DNA from: Psychrobacter phenylpyruvicus DSM 7000 = NBRC 102152
GTDB taxonomy: Bacteria; Pseudomonadota; Gammaproteobacteria; Pseudomonadales; Moraxellaceae
DNA length: 64,000 bases
Reading direction: 5' to 3'
Assembly (NCBI RefSeq): GCF_000685805.1
Contig: NZ_JMKP01000003.1
Location: 1-64,000, forward strand
Both the position numbers and the translations under genes were made by a program. Of the stretch, positions 1 to 8,499 are shown piece by piece; within the stretch, counting starts at the first letter, position 1; every line of letters starts with the position of its first letter. A model generated the notes under the pieces. That model made no database searches, had not been told where the DNA came from, and saw only the letters and a list, made by a program, of their open reading frames with translations.

Positions 1-1
1 A

Positions 2-298
2 CTTCAGCTAGAGTCCTGGTTACAGCAAAGTGGAGACGCTTATTTTAAGCGGTTGTTGATTGCCTCTCAGGCTTGTACGCTCGTGTGGCGTATTATGCAA
101 GCATCTGATAAACAGTCACAAGAGTTTGCTTTGTTTTTAGTGCGCCTCTCAGGTCGGCAAATGAAACGCAGCAAACCAATAACCGCACCTGCTGTGATGG
201 CAGGATTGTTCCAGTGGCTTAATTTTACCGAACTGGTAAATCATTATCCCCCTGACAAACTGCGTGAATTCGCTGATGCCGCTAGTAAATTTGTGTAG
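2..298 (+). pseudogene. C-terminal fragment of a probable IS4-like transposase
   Basis: The reading frame is open from the left edge of the window and ends at 298, so only about 98 C-terminal residues are visible. The segment WRIMQ followed by LVRLSGRQMKRSKPITAPA and a hydrophobic stretch resembles, from memory, the C-terminal tail of DDE transposases of the IS4 type. The catalytic residues would lie to the left. No terminal inverted repeat can be recognised between its stop and the truncated glutathione transferase a few bases later, so this looks like an insertion-sequence remnant rather than an intact element. An unrelated helical protein cannot be excluded. Confidence 0.5.
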
Positions 299-347
299 AT
301 ACCTATGAGCTAAAGGTATAGATATTGATGACATTGATGATATCGAG

Positions 348-875
348 GTGATTGATATCGATATGGCAAAGGGCGAACATTTAACGGAAGAGTTCCGCAA
401 GATAAACCCCTTGCAGCTATTGCCGGTATTGGTGCTTCAAGATGGTACCGTGCTTAATGATTCTCAAGCTATCTGTGAGTACTTAGATAGGGTCTATGGG
501 GAACGTTCTGTTATGGGCAATGATGTGGTGCAACGTGCTCAAGTGTGCTCTATAAGAAGGGCTGCTGAGTTTGAAGTGTTGTACAACTTTATGCTCGCCT
601 TTCAGCACAGTCATCCCTCAAAAGCACATCGAGTTGATCAAGTTCCCGAATTTGCTTCTAAGTCTATCGCTAGAGCCGAAAAAGCACTGCCTTATTTCAA
701 TAATATTTTAAAAGATAAAGATTATTTAGTAGGTAATCAATTAAGTTATGCCGATATTGTTCTCTATATTGGTCTTGACTTTGGGCGCGTTCTTAAATTT
801 GATCCTACTGCGCATGGTGAGGGTATAGCGCGCTTTTATAACGCAATGAATGAGCGATTTGGCTTTAAGAAGTAA
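348..875 (+). pseudogene. Glutathione S-transferase, N-terminus missing
   Basis: The protein begins at the middle of the thioredoxin-like N-terminal domain (PLQLLPVLVLQDGT, then NDSQAICEYLD, the glutathione-binding Ser region) and continues through a complete helical C-terminal domain ending with YLVGNQLSYADIVLY. About 30-35 residues that should hold the first beta strand and the catalytic Ser/Cys/Tyr are absent. The frame is closed by TGA at 306-308, and only a GTG at 348 or an ATG at 363 could start it. A short match to the expected upstream residues (YELKV) sits in another frame at 304-318, followed by a GAT-rich repetitive stretch. I read this as a gene decapitated by an insertion event with the transposase remnant just upstream. 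It is probably inactive. Confidence 0.7.
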
Positions 876-883
876 GGAATAAT

Positions 884-1753
884 ATGCTTTCTGCAAAATC
901 TCTAATTATTGCTATGGTAACGGGTAGTCTACTGTTAGTGGGCTGCCAAAATACCGCTCCTGCAACTTCTCAGTCTAGCGTAGCCCAGAGTAATACAATG
1001 ACAAATGCTGAAAACGAGTTGACGCTGAATGCTGCTAGTTTGGCCAATTATCATTGGCGACTGCTGGCTGCAAAGGATAAACAAGGTCAGCCCTTATCGA
1101 TCTTAGAGACTATCAAAGACCAAGTGCATCTTAATTTCTTTGTAGAACAAAGCACTTATGTGGACCAAATCACTCAGCATGCCAGCTTCACAGTAGGCTG
1201 TAATAGCATGAGCTCCAAGTTTACGGTATCGAGCCAGACCCTCAAGATGGGCGATATTATCAGCACTGAAATGTATTGTCAGGACTTAGATCAAGCTGAG
1301 AGATTGATGGCTCAATTAATGCGCGGTAATAGTAAGCTCTCTATTAGAAGCTCTAAGCAAGCAGCTATATCAGTGGCCACTTATCCTGTTTTAACGCAAC
1401 ATATGGCCACAGGTGAAGTATTGGTTTGGGAGGGGACTGCAACCCCAGAAGCTAAGTATCAGCAGCAAGGGGATATTGTCTTTTGGGAGGTCAACCATCA
1501 ACTACAAGACTGTCCTAATCCTGACCAAAAGGCTTGCTTAAAAGTGAGACCTGTTTATTATGATGAGCAAGGTATCAAGCAAGGGGTCGGTGACTGGGAT
1601 ATCTTTGTCGAGAAGATTGAGGGTTATAATCATGACAGCGAGGTTGACACTGTGCTGCGTCTGAAGCGCTTCACCATTGATCCTATAGATGTCAAAGGCA
1701 AGCAGTTTGTGTATGTGTTAGACCGCATTGTAGAGAGTTCTGTGGTTAATTAA
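884..1753 (+). CDS. META/HslJ-domain lipoprotein with DUF4377-like C-terminus
   Basis: A lipoprotein signal peptide is clear: a basic start, a hydrophobic core and the lipobox LVGC with Cys at residue 21. Residues about 55-155 (YHWRLLAA, then FTVGCNSMS and a Met/Cys-containing segment STEMYC) match the META domain seen in HslJ. The C-terminal third (CLKVRP, then IEGYNHDSEVDTVLRLKR) resembles DUF4377, a partner often found beside META domains. The ribosome site AAGGA lies 8 bases before the ATG and the gene starts 8 bases after the truncated GST, so it may once have been co-transcribed with it. It is probably an outer-membrane-anchored envelope or stress protein; the exact role is unknown. Confidence 0.75.
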   Translation: MLSAKSLIIAMVTGSLLLVGCQNTAPATSQSSVAQSNTMTNAENELTLNAASLANYHWRLLAAKDKQGQPLSILETIKDQVHLNFFVEQSTYVDQITQHASFTVGCNSMSSKFTVSSQTLKMGDIISTEMYCQDLDQAERLMAQLMRGNSKLSIRSSKQAAISVATYPVLTQHMATGEVLVWEGTATPEAKYQQQGDIVFWEVNHQLQDCPNPDQKACLKVRPVYYDEQGIKQGVGDWDIFVEKIEGYNHDSEVDTVLRLKRFTIDPIDVKGKQFVYVLDRIVESSVVN

Positions 1754-1785
1754 AGCTAGTGGCTAGGTTGGATTTTCAAAGCAAT

Positions 1786-1820
1786 AAAAAATCGCCTATA
1801 GCACTATAGGCGACTATCTT
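1786..1820. terminator. Bidirectional terminator between lipoprotein and ruvC
   Basis: A perfect 9-bp stem (1792-1800 with 1805-1813) and a GCAC loop are flanked by an A-run on the left and a T-rich stretch on the right. It can therefore end both the lipoprotein transcript and the oppositely oriented ruvC transcript. Confidence 0.75.
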
Positions 1821-1834
1821 TTGTAAAGCTGAGT

Positions 1835-2419
1835 CTACTTTAGCCCAGCCAAGTCCTCTTCAGTTAAACGCCAACGTCCTTTTTTCTTGGAAGCACCGCG
1901 GCCACGTAGCGTGCTATTCATGAGCAGTTTATTCATAGAATGGCTAGAATGAGCATGACAGATGGCGCAGGCAAGACCATCGGCGGCATCTTGTTGCGGG
2001 GTGACATCCAGTTTTAAAATGCGGCAAACCATCTCTTGTACCTGATTTTTATCGGCGGCCCCATAGCCACAGACCGCTTGTTTGATTTGTCTGGCAGTAT
2101 ATTCAGAGACTTCTAAATCTAAGGCAACCAAAGCTGCAATGGCTGCACCACGGGCTTGACCTAGTTTAAGAGCAGAGTCGGGGTTTTCAGCCATAAATAC
2201 TTGCTCAACGGCGGCGTGGATAGGTTCGTCGGAGTATTTTTGATGGTATTGGGTAATTCTAGTTATCCCGTTAAATATGCGCTTTAGACGTTCTGGCATC
2301 TCTTTGGTGTCGGTTCTGATCGTACCGGCGTCCAGATAACGTAAAGTATCCCCTTTTTGATGAATAATACCGTAACCTGTCATTCTAGAGCCGGGATCAA
2401 TACCAATAATTATTGCCAT
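1835..2419 (-). CDS. ruvC: Holliday junction endodeoxyribonuclease RuvC
   Basis: RuvC is the structure-specific endonuclease that cuts Holliday junctions after RuvAB branch migration. The catalytic carboxylates are all present: Asp8 in [12 protein letters not shown], Glu72 in VEQVF, and Asp144/Asp147 in QQDAADGLA. The length (194 residues) is slightly above the usual 170-180 because of a Lys/Arg-rich tail. It stands alone here: ruvA is 10 kb away and ruvB is not in the window, so the ruvABC genes are scattered. The ATG at 2417-2419 is the natural start because the first strand of the RNase H fold follows immediately. Confidence 0.96.
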   Translation of the reverse strand: MAIIIGIDPGSRMTGYGIIHQKGDTLRYLDAGTIRTDTKEMPERLKRIFNGITRITQYHQKYSDEPIHAAVEQVFMAENPDSALKLGQARGAAIAALVALDLEVSEYTARQIKQAVCGYGAADKNQVQEMVCRILKLDVTPQQDAADGLACAICHAHSSHSMNKLLMNSTLRGRGASKKKGRWRLTEEDLAGLK

Positions 2420-2605
2420 AATAAATCAAATTATCCTAAGGGTTATCAAAGTTTGTGCTGCTGAATCTTGTTTAATAGAGATCAAATTTCAGTATTATTC
2501 CTCAACAAAATTCATTTCAGATTTGATAGTATAGCAAGCCATCCCCATATATCTAATACATATTAAATTTTTGTTATTTTCCAAATCAAAATAGGACGAC
2601 ACATT

Positions 2606-3241
2606 ATGGGTCAATTAGTTGGCTTAGCCATCGTATGGTTTATTATTGAAATGCTACTGTGGTATTTAGTGGCACAATTTATCAGTGGCTGGTGGGTATT
2701 TTTCTGGTTTATCATAGCTGCTGTAATTGGGCTTAGCTTAATACGTCGTGGTATGACTACTTTAAACCCTATGGCACAGCAGATGAAAGCAGGGGGTATG
2801 ATGAATCCTGCTATGCGCCCACCTGAAGATACCATTATTAAAACGGTGGCTATGGCAGTGGGTGGTTTATTACTGTTAATTCCTGGGCTTTTGTCTGATG
2901 TTTTAGCGCTGTTGGTAGTCTTGCCACCTGTACAGAAGAAACTAAAAAATATGGCCAATAACTACGTCATGAATAACCAACAAAAAATGATGGAGATGAT
3001 GGCAAAACAGATGTGTGGACAAATGGGAGGTCAAAATCCATTTGGCGGTATGGGTGCCGGTGGTAATCCATTTGGGGGTCAAAATCCTTTTGGTGGCCAA
3101 AACCCATTCAACAATCAGTCAGGCTCTAAAAACGCAAATCCTTTTGGAAATGGGTTTAAGCAAAATACTACGGTAGAGGGCTCAGCTAAGCCAGTCATCA
3201 AAGATGTAAAAAAATTAGAGAAGCCTGCTAATGATGAATAG
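2606..3241 (+). CDS. fxsA: FxsA family inner-membrane protein with Gly/Asn/Pro/Phe repeat tail
   Basis: Residues 1-120 form the FxsA core. There are closely spaced hydrophobic segments at the N-terminus (VGLAIVWFIIEMLLWYLVAQ and WWVFFWFIIAAVIGLSLI), and later another (VGGLLLLIPGLLSDVLALLVVLP), separated by a soluble loop. E. coli FxsA is known for blocking exclusion of phage T7 by F plasmids; its normal role is unclear. The C-terminal 90 residues are unusual: a Met-rich amphipathic stretch, then repeated NPFGGQ units, then a charged end. The ribosome site AGGAC precedes the ATG. An intrinsic terminator follows, so it is probably a single-gene unit. Confidence 0.85.
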   Translation: MGQLVGLAIVWFIIEMLLWYLVAQFISGWWVFFWFIIAAVIGLSLIRRGMTTLNPMAQQMKAGGMMNPAMRPPEDTIIKTVAMAVGGLLLLIPGLLSDVLALLVVLPPVQKKLKNMANNYVMNNQQKMMEMMAKQMCGQMGGQNPFGGMGAGGNPFGGQNPFGGQNPFNNQSGSKNANPFGNGFKQNTTVEGSAKPVIKDVKKLEKPANDE

Positions 3242-3292
3242 TGGGCTATAAATAGAGGCTAGCTGAATAATTAGTTAGTTTCTCAAAGTAAT

Positions 3293-3327
3293 AAAAAAAC
3301 CCTTCTACTTGTGTAAAAGGGTTTTTT
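3293..3327 (+). terminator. Terminator after fxsA
   Basis: A-run plus ACCCTT pairs with AAGGGT plus T-run around a 12-base loop. The T-run follows on the plus strand, directly after fxsA. The A-run on the left also allows it to stop transcription of the minus-strand 6S RNA gene. Confidence 0.8.
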
Positions 3328-3410
3328 ATTACTTATAAATTAAAGTTCTATTAGATGATATCTAACCAATAGAAATAAATAAAACAATTTATAAGGTATA
3401 ACTAAATTTA

Positions 3411-3600
3411 GAACCGAAGTGCCGCTGTTGGATGGGGACCCATGAACCGTGAAGTTCAGGGCGGATGTGTCACTGTCTCTTAAGGTTTCCTGAGTCACTG
3501 CAAGCAGTGCAGGCATACGCAATGAAACAATAGATAGCACATCCATTTAGTGCATTATCGGCTCAGGGAATAACATCCACTGGCGAACACTTCAGAGTAT
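3411..3600 (-). ncRNA. ssrS: 6S RNA
   Basis: Read on the minus strand, this 190-nt stretch matches the layout and conserved pieces of gammaproteobacterial 6S RNA, which binds RNA polymerase sigma-70 holoenzyme. The 5' part contains CTGAAGTGTTCGCC and CCTGAGCCGAT. The 3' part contains CCTTAAGAGACAGTGACACA, then CCTGAAC...GGTTCA and GCGGCACTTCGG. The ends pair: bases near 3590-3597 pair with about 3413-3420, giving the closing stem, and the middle is a long rod with a central bubble. The length is like E. coli 6S (about 184 nt). A strong promoter sits exactly where needed upstream. A short reading frame on this strand (3340-3546) is a by-product of the RNA. Confidence 0.88.
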
Positions 3601-3635
3601 TTAAATATTAACTAATTTTTTATGAACTTGCAAAC
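3601..3635 (-). promoter_or_regulatory. Sigma-70 promoter of 6S RNA
   Basis: On the minus strand, a -35 box TTGCAA (3630-3635) is followed by a 17-base spacer and a -10 box TAATAT (3607-3612). This places the transcription start near 3600, which is the 5' end predicted from the RNA structure. Confidence 0.7.
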
Positions 3636-3920
3636 CTAAAGCTATATAAGTTTGTTAATAATGTGAACAAAGTGCTAAGTTACATTGCCATCTATCTATA
3701 TAGCTTAAGTTTTAATGTAGAGAATATGGTTAATGTTAGCTTGGAATTATCGGGGTTAACCCCTTATATAATAGGCGTTCACAATCTTACATTATAGTTA
3801 AACGGGCGAGTGTGTTAGAATTAGAGAGTCAATTTTGATATTAATTTTAATAGTTTTGTATATTTGATTTAATTTTATAATCGTTAATATTCTAACTTTT
3901 CTTAAAATATTGCAATACAA
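3636..3920. other. Spacer between ssrS and gpmI
   Basis: AT-rich, with no gene. It holds a perfect 12-bp palindrome GGGGTTAACCCC (3752-3763) that could be an operator. A possible gpmI promoter is TTGATA (3835-3840), an 18-base spacer and TATATT (3859-3864). Nothing else stands out. Confidence 0.4.
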
Positions 3921-3935
3921 ATGGAGATAAAGTCA

Positions 3936-5528
3936 ATGGTAGCAGCTGATAAGAACAAAAAAATTCCACACGTTCTAATGATTTTAGATGGTTTTGGACA
4001 CCGTGAAGATGAGCAGGACAATGCGGTCGCAGCTGCCACTACGCCTAATCTAGATAAAATCAACAGCACTTATCCGCATGGTTTAATCTCAGGCTCAGGT
4101 GAAGATGTTGGATTGCCTGAAGGTCAGTTTGGTAACTCAGAAGTAGGGCACATGAACTTAGGGGCCGGTCGAGTATTGTTTCAAGACTCAACTCGTATCT
4201 CTCGTGATATTAAAAATCGTGATTTTTATAAAAACCCTGAGTTACTAGCAGCCATCGAAGCGGCAAAAGACTCTGATAGCAACCTTCATATTATGGGTCT
4301 GTTATCAGATGGTGGAGTTCACGCTCACCAAGACCATATTGAAGCCATGTGTCATGCCGCCGTGGTACATGGTGCCAAAGGGGTGTATGTTCACTGCTTC
4401 TTAGATGGTCGTGATACGCCACCAAAATCTGCTGACAAATATATCAAGCGTCTAAAAGAATTCTTGATCAACTTAAACGCGTACTACGAAAGTAACGTAC
4501 AGATTGCCAGTATTATCGGTCGTTACTATGCTATGGACCGTGATAATCGCTGGGATCGAGTTGAGAAGGCTTACAATCTATTAACCTTGGGTGAGTCAGA
4601 AAGAATGGCGACACGAGCAGATGGCGCAGTTCAAGCCGCTTATAAGTCTCGTGAAACAGATGAATTTGTAAGTCCAACTACGGTTATTGAACATGGTGAG
4701 ACACCAACGACCATCAATGACAATGACGCGGTTATCTTTATGAACTTCCGTGCAGATAGAGCGCGTGAGCTGGCCCAAGCCTTCATCTTGCCAGATCATG
4801 AGTTTTCAGGATTTGCTCGTAAGAAGCAGCCTAATTTATCTGCGTTTGTAATGATGACGCATTACTCGGATGAGTTGGCCGCTAGTCCAAAAACTTCAGT
4901 GGCCTATAAGCCAACGACGCTACATAATACCCTGGGTGAGTACTTACAGAACAATGGAAAAACTCAATTAAGAATTGCGGAAACTGAGAAATTTGCTCAC
5001 GTTACGTTTTTCTTCAGTGGCGGTAAAGAAGATGAGTTCACAGGTGAATCTCGCATTTTAATCCCGTCACCTGATGTTGAAACTTATGACTTAAAACCAG
5101 AAATGAGCGCTCCGGAAGTGACCAAAAACTTAGTAGAGGCTATTGAATCTGGCAAGTATGACGTTTTGGTAGTGAACTATGCCAATGGTGATATGGTGGG
5201 TCATACCGGTAATTTTGAGGCAGCAGTCAAAGCTGTAGAAGCCTTGGACGTGGCGATAGGTGAAGTATCAAAAGCGGTAATTAATGCCGGTGGACATTTA
5301 CTGATTACAGCCGACCATGGTAACTGTGAACAGATGCAAGATTACGAAAGTGGTCAGGTGCATACTCAACATACTACCGAGCATGTGCCTTTGATTTATG
5401 TAGGTGATAAAAAGGTAACTGTCCGTGAAGGTGGTAAATTAAGTGATGTTGCCCCAACTATCTTAGGTCTAATGGGCCTTGAAGTGCCTAAAGAGATGAC
5501 AGGGATCAACTTGTTAGAAGCAAAATAA
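3936..5528 (+). CDS. gpmI: Cofactor-independent (2,3-bisphosphoglycerate-independent) phosphoglycerate mutase
   Basis: GpmI interconverts 3- and 2-phosphoglycerate in glycolysis and gluconeogenesis using a phosphoserine intermediate and two manganese ions. Asp18 (LDGFG) and the catalytic Ser68 ([10 protein letters not shown]) are present, as are the later metal motifs [16 protein letters not shown] and [11 protein letters not shown]. The start at 3936 was chosen over the in-frame ATG at 3921 because the ribosome site GGAG (3923-3926) overlaps that first codon and is 9 bases from the second. The length (530) is a little over the family's usual 510-515. Psychrobacter-type bacteria rely on such cofactor-free enzymes in the lower pathway. 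Confidence 0.96.
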   Translation: MVAADKNKKIPHVLMILDGFGHREDEQDNAVAAATTPNLDKINSTYPHGLISGSGEDVGLPEGQFGNSEVGHMNLGAGRVLFQDSTRISRDIKNRDFYKNPELLAAIEAAKDSDSNLHIMGLLSDGGVHAHQDHIEAMCHAAVVHGAKGVYVHCFLDGRDTPPKSADKYIKRLKEFLINLNAYYESNVQIASIIGRYYAMDRDNRWDRVEKAYNLLTLGESERMATRADGAVQAAYKSRETDEFVSPTTVIEHGETPTTINDNDAVIFMNFRADRARELAQAFILPDHEFSGFARKKQPNLSAFVMMTHYSDELAASPKTSVAYKPTTLHNTLGEYLQNNGKTQLRIAETEKFAHVTFFFSGGKEDEFTGESRILIPSPDVETYDLKPEMSAPEVTKNLVEAIESGKYDVLVVNYANGDMVGHTGNFEAAVKAVEALDVAIGEVSKAVINAGGHLLITADHGNCEQMQDYESGQVHTQHTTEHVPLIYVGDKKVTVREGGKLSDVAPTILGLMGLEVPKEMTGINLLEAK

Positions 5529-5615
5529 CCAATCAACATTAGCCTAGTTAAGAGCCATCTAGTCAAGAATAACCTAGTCAATCACAAGCTAGGGGCTAAA
5601 ATCTCTTCACTACCA

Positions 5616-7202
5616 ATGATAGTAGAGCATACTATGCAATTTGACTCTCCTCAAAACTTAGCAAAAAATAAGGAGTTTATCGCTCCTAACATGCATAGGT
5701 TATCCAGGCTTAATGGCCGTAAGTTTAGTCAAATGGCTAGTCTTGCGCTGTTGTCTTTAACGGTTACTATCAGTGGCTGTTCTACTATGGGGCAGCCACA
5801 ATCCTCTGAGGCCGATAACGGAGCTACTAATTCTGTCATTTCACAGTCAGGTTCAAATGCCCAACCCCAGTCAGAGGCGGCAAAAAAGCTAAATGATTTG
5901 GCAATTACTGCCAAAAAATCTGAAGCCGCTTGTGTTGATGACTGCGGCGATGTGAATGCTATTGCCCCTCCTGATGATGAGGTAGTGAGTTATGAGGATA
6001 TAGATTCGCAGCCGGTATTTATTGATGATTTGGAACAAGATGACCTTGATAATGAGATCGAAGGTGAGAGGCTAGGGGTGGAGCATGTTCCATTAAATGC
6101 CATATCACCACAGACTTTACAAGCTTTTGTAGAAGTTATCGATGTCATTCGTCACGACTATGTGAGACCTGTCAATGATGAGATGCTGTTCCAACATGCC
6201 ATAACCGGTATGTTAGAGAAACTAGATAAGCATGCTGAATACTTGACCCCAGAGAGTTATGATAATCTGCGTAATTTCACTGATGGTGAAATTGCCCAAG
6301 TGGGTTTGGTGGTGAAATATAACCCCGACACTCAGGCTTGGGAGGTCAGCTCTGTTTTAAGTCAGTCCTCTGCTCAGCAAGCAGGGATTAAGAGCGGTGA
6401 TAGGTTATTACGTATTAAAAATGCGGAACTCACCTCAGATATGACAGAGCAAGATGTACAGCAGCTACTTTCTGGTATTGCAGGTTCCCAAGTTGAGGTC
6501 ACGATAACCAATGCCCAAGGAGGGTCACGACGCAATATAACTTTGCAGCGTAATCTGGCCGCCAACAATGAGTTAACTGTGACTGTTAAAGACACTATCG
6601 CTATAATCCGCCTACCTGTTTTTCAAAACGGCTCTAAGAATCAATTGATTAACGCTTTAAAGCAAACAGGGACAGCAGTAACTGGTGTCGTTATTGATGT
6701 GCGTAATAATCCAGGAGGGGTGCTGTCATCTGCCATCGATATCGCCAGCTTGTTTATCAAAGAAGGTGACTTGATTCAGGTAAGAAGCCGTACCAATAGC
6801 GCTCAGCTACTTAAGCCTAAAGGAAAACCTTATCTTTCTGATTTGCCAGTAATTGTGCTACAAAATCGTTATTCTGCTTCTGCTGCGGAAGTCCTGGCAA
6901 GTAGCTTTAAAAGCAATAAACGGGCAAAAATTGTGGGTGAGCAAAGCTTTGGAAAAGGCACCGTGCAAGAAGTGGTACCCCTTGAGTCGGGTGGAGGTAT
7001 CAAGCTTACTGTTGCGGAATACCGTAGTGCTAAGGGTGAGCTTATAGATGGGGTTGGGGTCAAGCCTGATATGGTCTTAGCTCATGACGGCTCAGACTGG
7101 CAGCAAACTGCAGTGAAGCTGTTGTTATCTCAAGATCGACCCTTAGGCATTAAATTTGATACAAAGTTCGATAGTGACGGCAGTATTCTTAACGATTATT
7201 AG
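5616..7202 (+). CDS. S41 family C-terminal processing peptidase, lipoprotein, with PDZ domain
   Basis: The protein is a Prc/CtpA-type periplasmic serine protease that degrades or trims proteins from their C-termini. A lipobox (TISGC) follows a hydrophobic stretch. If translation begins at the ATG at 5691 the Cys is residue 30, giving a normal signal peptide; the starts at 5616 and 5634 make a long leader and have no good ribosome site. After a disordered acidic linker come a helical cap, a PDZ domain (QVGLVVKYN to about residue 320) and the protease core. The catalytic dyad is the Ser in NRYSASAAE (about residue 422) and Lys447 in FGKGTVQE, numbered from 5616. It may act on peptidoglycan enzymes. 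Confidence 0.88.
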   Translation: MIVEHTMQFDSPQNLAKNKEFIAPNMHRLSRLNGRKFSQMASLALLSLTVTISGCSTMGQPQSSEADNGATNSVISQSGSNAQPQSEAAKKLNDLAITAKKSEAACVDDCGDVNAIAPPDDEVVSYEDIDSQPVFIDDLEQDDLDNEIEGERLGVEHVPLNAISPQTLQAFVEVIDVIRHDYVRPVNDEMLFQHAITGMLEKLDKHAEYLTPESYDNLRNFTDGEIAQVGLVVKYNPDTQAWEVSSVLSQSSAQQAGIKSGDRLLRIKNAELTSDMTEQDVQQLLSGIAGSQVEVTITNAQGGSRRNITLQRNLAANNELTVTVKDTIAIIRLPVFQNGSKNQLINALKQTGTAVTGVVIDVRNNPGGVLSSAIDIASLFIKEGDLIQVRSRTNSAQLLKPKGKPYLSDLPVIVLQNRYSASAAEVLASSFKSNKRAKIVGEQSFGKGTVQEVVPLESGGGIKLTVAEYRSAKGELIDGVGVKPDMVLAHDGSDWQQTAVKLLLSQDRPLGIKFDTKFDSDGSILNDY

Positions 7203-7211
7203 CGCTTAGAC

Positions 7212-7252
7212 AAACAGCTAACTATTTAATTTAAACAGCTAATTATTTAATT
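7212..7252. repeat. Two 21-bp tandem repeats after the S41 protease gene
   Basis: AAACAGCTAACTATTTAATT and AAACAGCTAATTATTTAATT lie head to tail with a 21-bp period, starting 10 bases after the stop codon. They are one of several similar spacer repeats in this window. Confidence 0.75.
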
Positions 7253-7271
7253 GAAATAGATATTTTGGATA

Positions 7272-7306
7272 AAAAAAAGAGAGCTTCTAGGGAAGCTCTC
7301 TTTTTT
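7272..7306. terminator. Bidirectional terminator between S41 protease and gacA-like gene
   Basis: A 15-bp perfect stem (centred on GAGAGCTTC and GAAGCTCTC, including the A and T runs) with loop TAGG. It works in both directions for the convergent flanking genes. Confidence 0.85.
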
Positions 7307-7370
7307 ATTAGTTAAGTCTAAGTATGGTTATTAACTTTTAACACTCAGGTCTAGGCAGTGAATATCAGGC

Positions 7371-8006
7371 TTAGGGGGTGATTAAACCATGACGCATGGC
7401 TAAGTGGGTTAACTTCACATCACTGTCGACTCCAACCTTTTCAAAGATGCGATAACGATAAGTATTCACCGTTTTTACACTAACGAAAAGCTGGTCAGCA
7501 ATTTGTTGCGGGCTTTGACAGTTGACCACCATCATAGCCACCTGCTTTTCTCTTTCACTCAGCCTATCAAAAGGTGACTCTTCATTGTCTGTCAACAGCA
7601 TATCTGCCAACTGTTCTGCCACATCACTACTGAAGTATTTACTGCCTTGATATACCTTTTTTATCGCTCTAATCATTTCTGCTAACGGAGTGCCTTTAGT
7701 GATATAGCCATTGACCCCTGCTTTTAATAGCATTGAAGGATAGGGCTGTGAGGAGACACTACTTACCGCCAAAATCTTTACTTTTTCATCAAACTGGCGT
7801 AAACGTTTTGTCGCTTCAACTCCACCAATATTAGGCATGTTTACATCCAATAAAACCACATCTGGGCTAAGCGCTTTAACCATTTTAATAGCAGCTTCAC
7901 CACTATCTGCTTCACCAATGACCTCGATTTCAGGATCGTCGGCTAGCATCCTACTTATGCCCATTCTTACTAAGTCGTGGTCGTCAACCACCAAAACTTT
8001 AATCAT
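7371..8006 (-). CDS. gacA: GacA/UvrY-type LuxR-family response regulator
   Basis: An N-terminal receiver domain has the acidic pair Asp8/Asp9, phospho-acceptor Asp54 (LLDVNMP) and Lys of the YITKG loop. A C-terminal LuxR helix-turn-helix follows (LSEREKQVAMMVVN to TVNTYRYRIFEKVGV). The sequence and the 211-residue length fit GacA/UvrY, partner of the BarA/GacS kinase, which normally turns on CsrA-sequestering small RNAs. In many gammaproteobacteria gacA is followed by uvrC; here it is alone, flanked by a convergent protease and a divergent PBP gene. No kinase gene is nearby. Confidence 0.85.
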   Translation of the reverse strand: MIKVLVVDDHDLVRMGISRMLADDPEIEVIGEADSGEAAIKMVKALSPDVVLLDVNMPNIGGVEATKRLRQFDEKVKILAVSSVSSQPYPSMLLKAGVNGYITKGTPLAEMIRAIKKVYQGSKYFSSDVAEQLADMLLTDNEESPFDRLSEREKQVAMMVVNCQSPQQIADQLFVSVKTVNTYRYRIFEKVGVDSDVKLTHLAMRHGLITP

Positions 8007-8499
8007 ATTATTTTCCCAAGAGAACTTACAAAACCAATAGTATTAGTAATTTTATGTTACTGTAGCGTAAAAGAAATGTTTTGAATTGACACCGTACCTT
8101 AATCCCATCTCTTTAAGTGGAATTAACACTTAACGACTAAGATTAATGATGTTAAGATAATTAACATATTGACTTAGTTTAGTATTAGTATGGTGTTTTA
8201 GTTTATAAATTAGTACTAATCTTTGTAAATTTTACTTTGCCATAAGTTAATTATTGAATTTAAGGCAGCGAATAGAAAGCAGCTAACAAAAGGCTTTCAA
8301 TAGCTCTTAAGCAGTTAACAAAAGGCTCTTAATATAAAAAACTCATAACTGCAGTGCTTATTTGGTAGTTTTTTAAATCTATTTCAGTGTACTCCATTGT
8401 TAATGGATTTATCGTTTAGGTCAATAGCATCATACCTGTAATTAATTTGATAGTTAATTATTCTTTTTACATTATTTTACGACTCAAGTGGGATGAAAT
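8007..8499. other. Divergent intergenic region with inverted and direct repeats
   Basis: This 493-base gap holds the promoters of the divergent gacA-like and pbpG-like genes, but no convincing gene. A 7-bp inverted repeat TTAAGTG/CACTTAA (8113-8119 with 8127-8133) could be an operator. Two 22-bp near-identical direct repeats lie at 8279-8300 and 8311-8332. Confidence 0.5.
8279..8332. repeat. Pair of 22-bp direct repeats, 32-bp period
   Basis: GCAGCTAACAAAAGGCTTTCAA (8279-8300) recurs with three changes at 8311-8332, ahead of the penicillin-binding protein gene. Confidence 0.7.

Noticed and set aside
3340-3546. 68-residue protein on the minus strand
   Set aside because: It lies inside the 6S RNA and has no protein features; the conserved pieces belong to the RNA.
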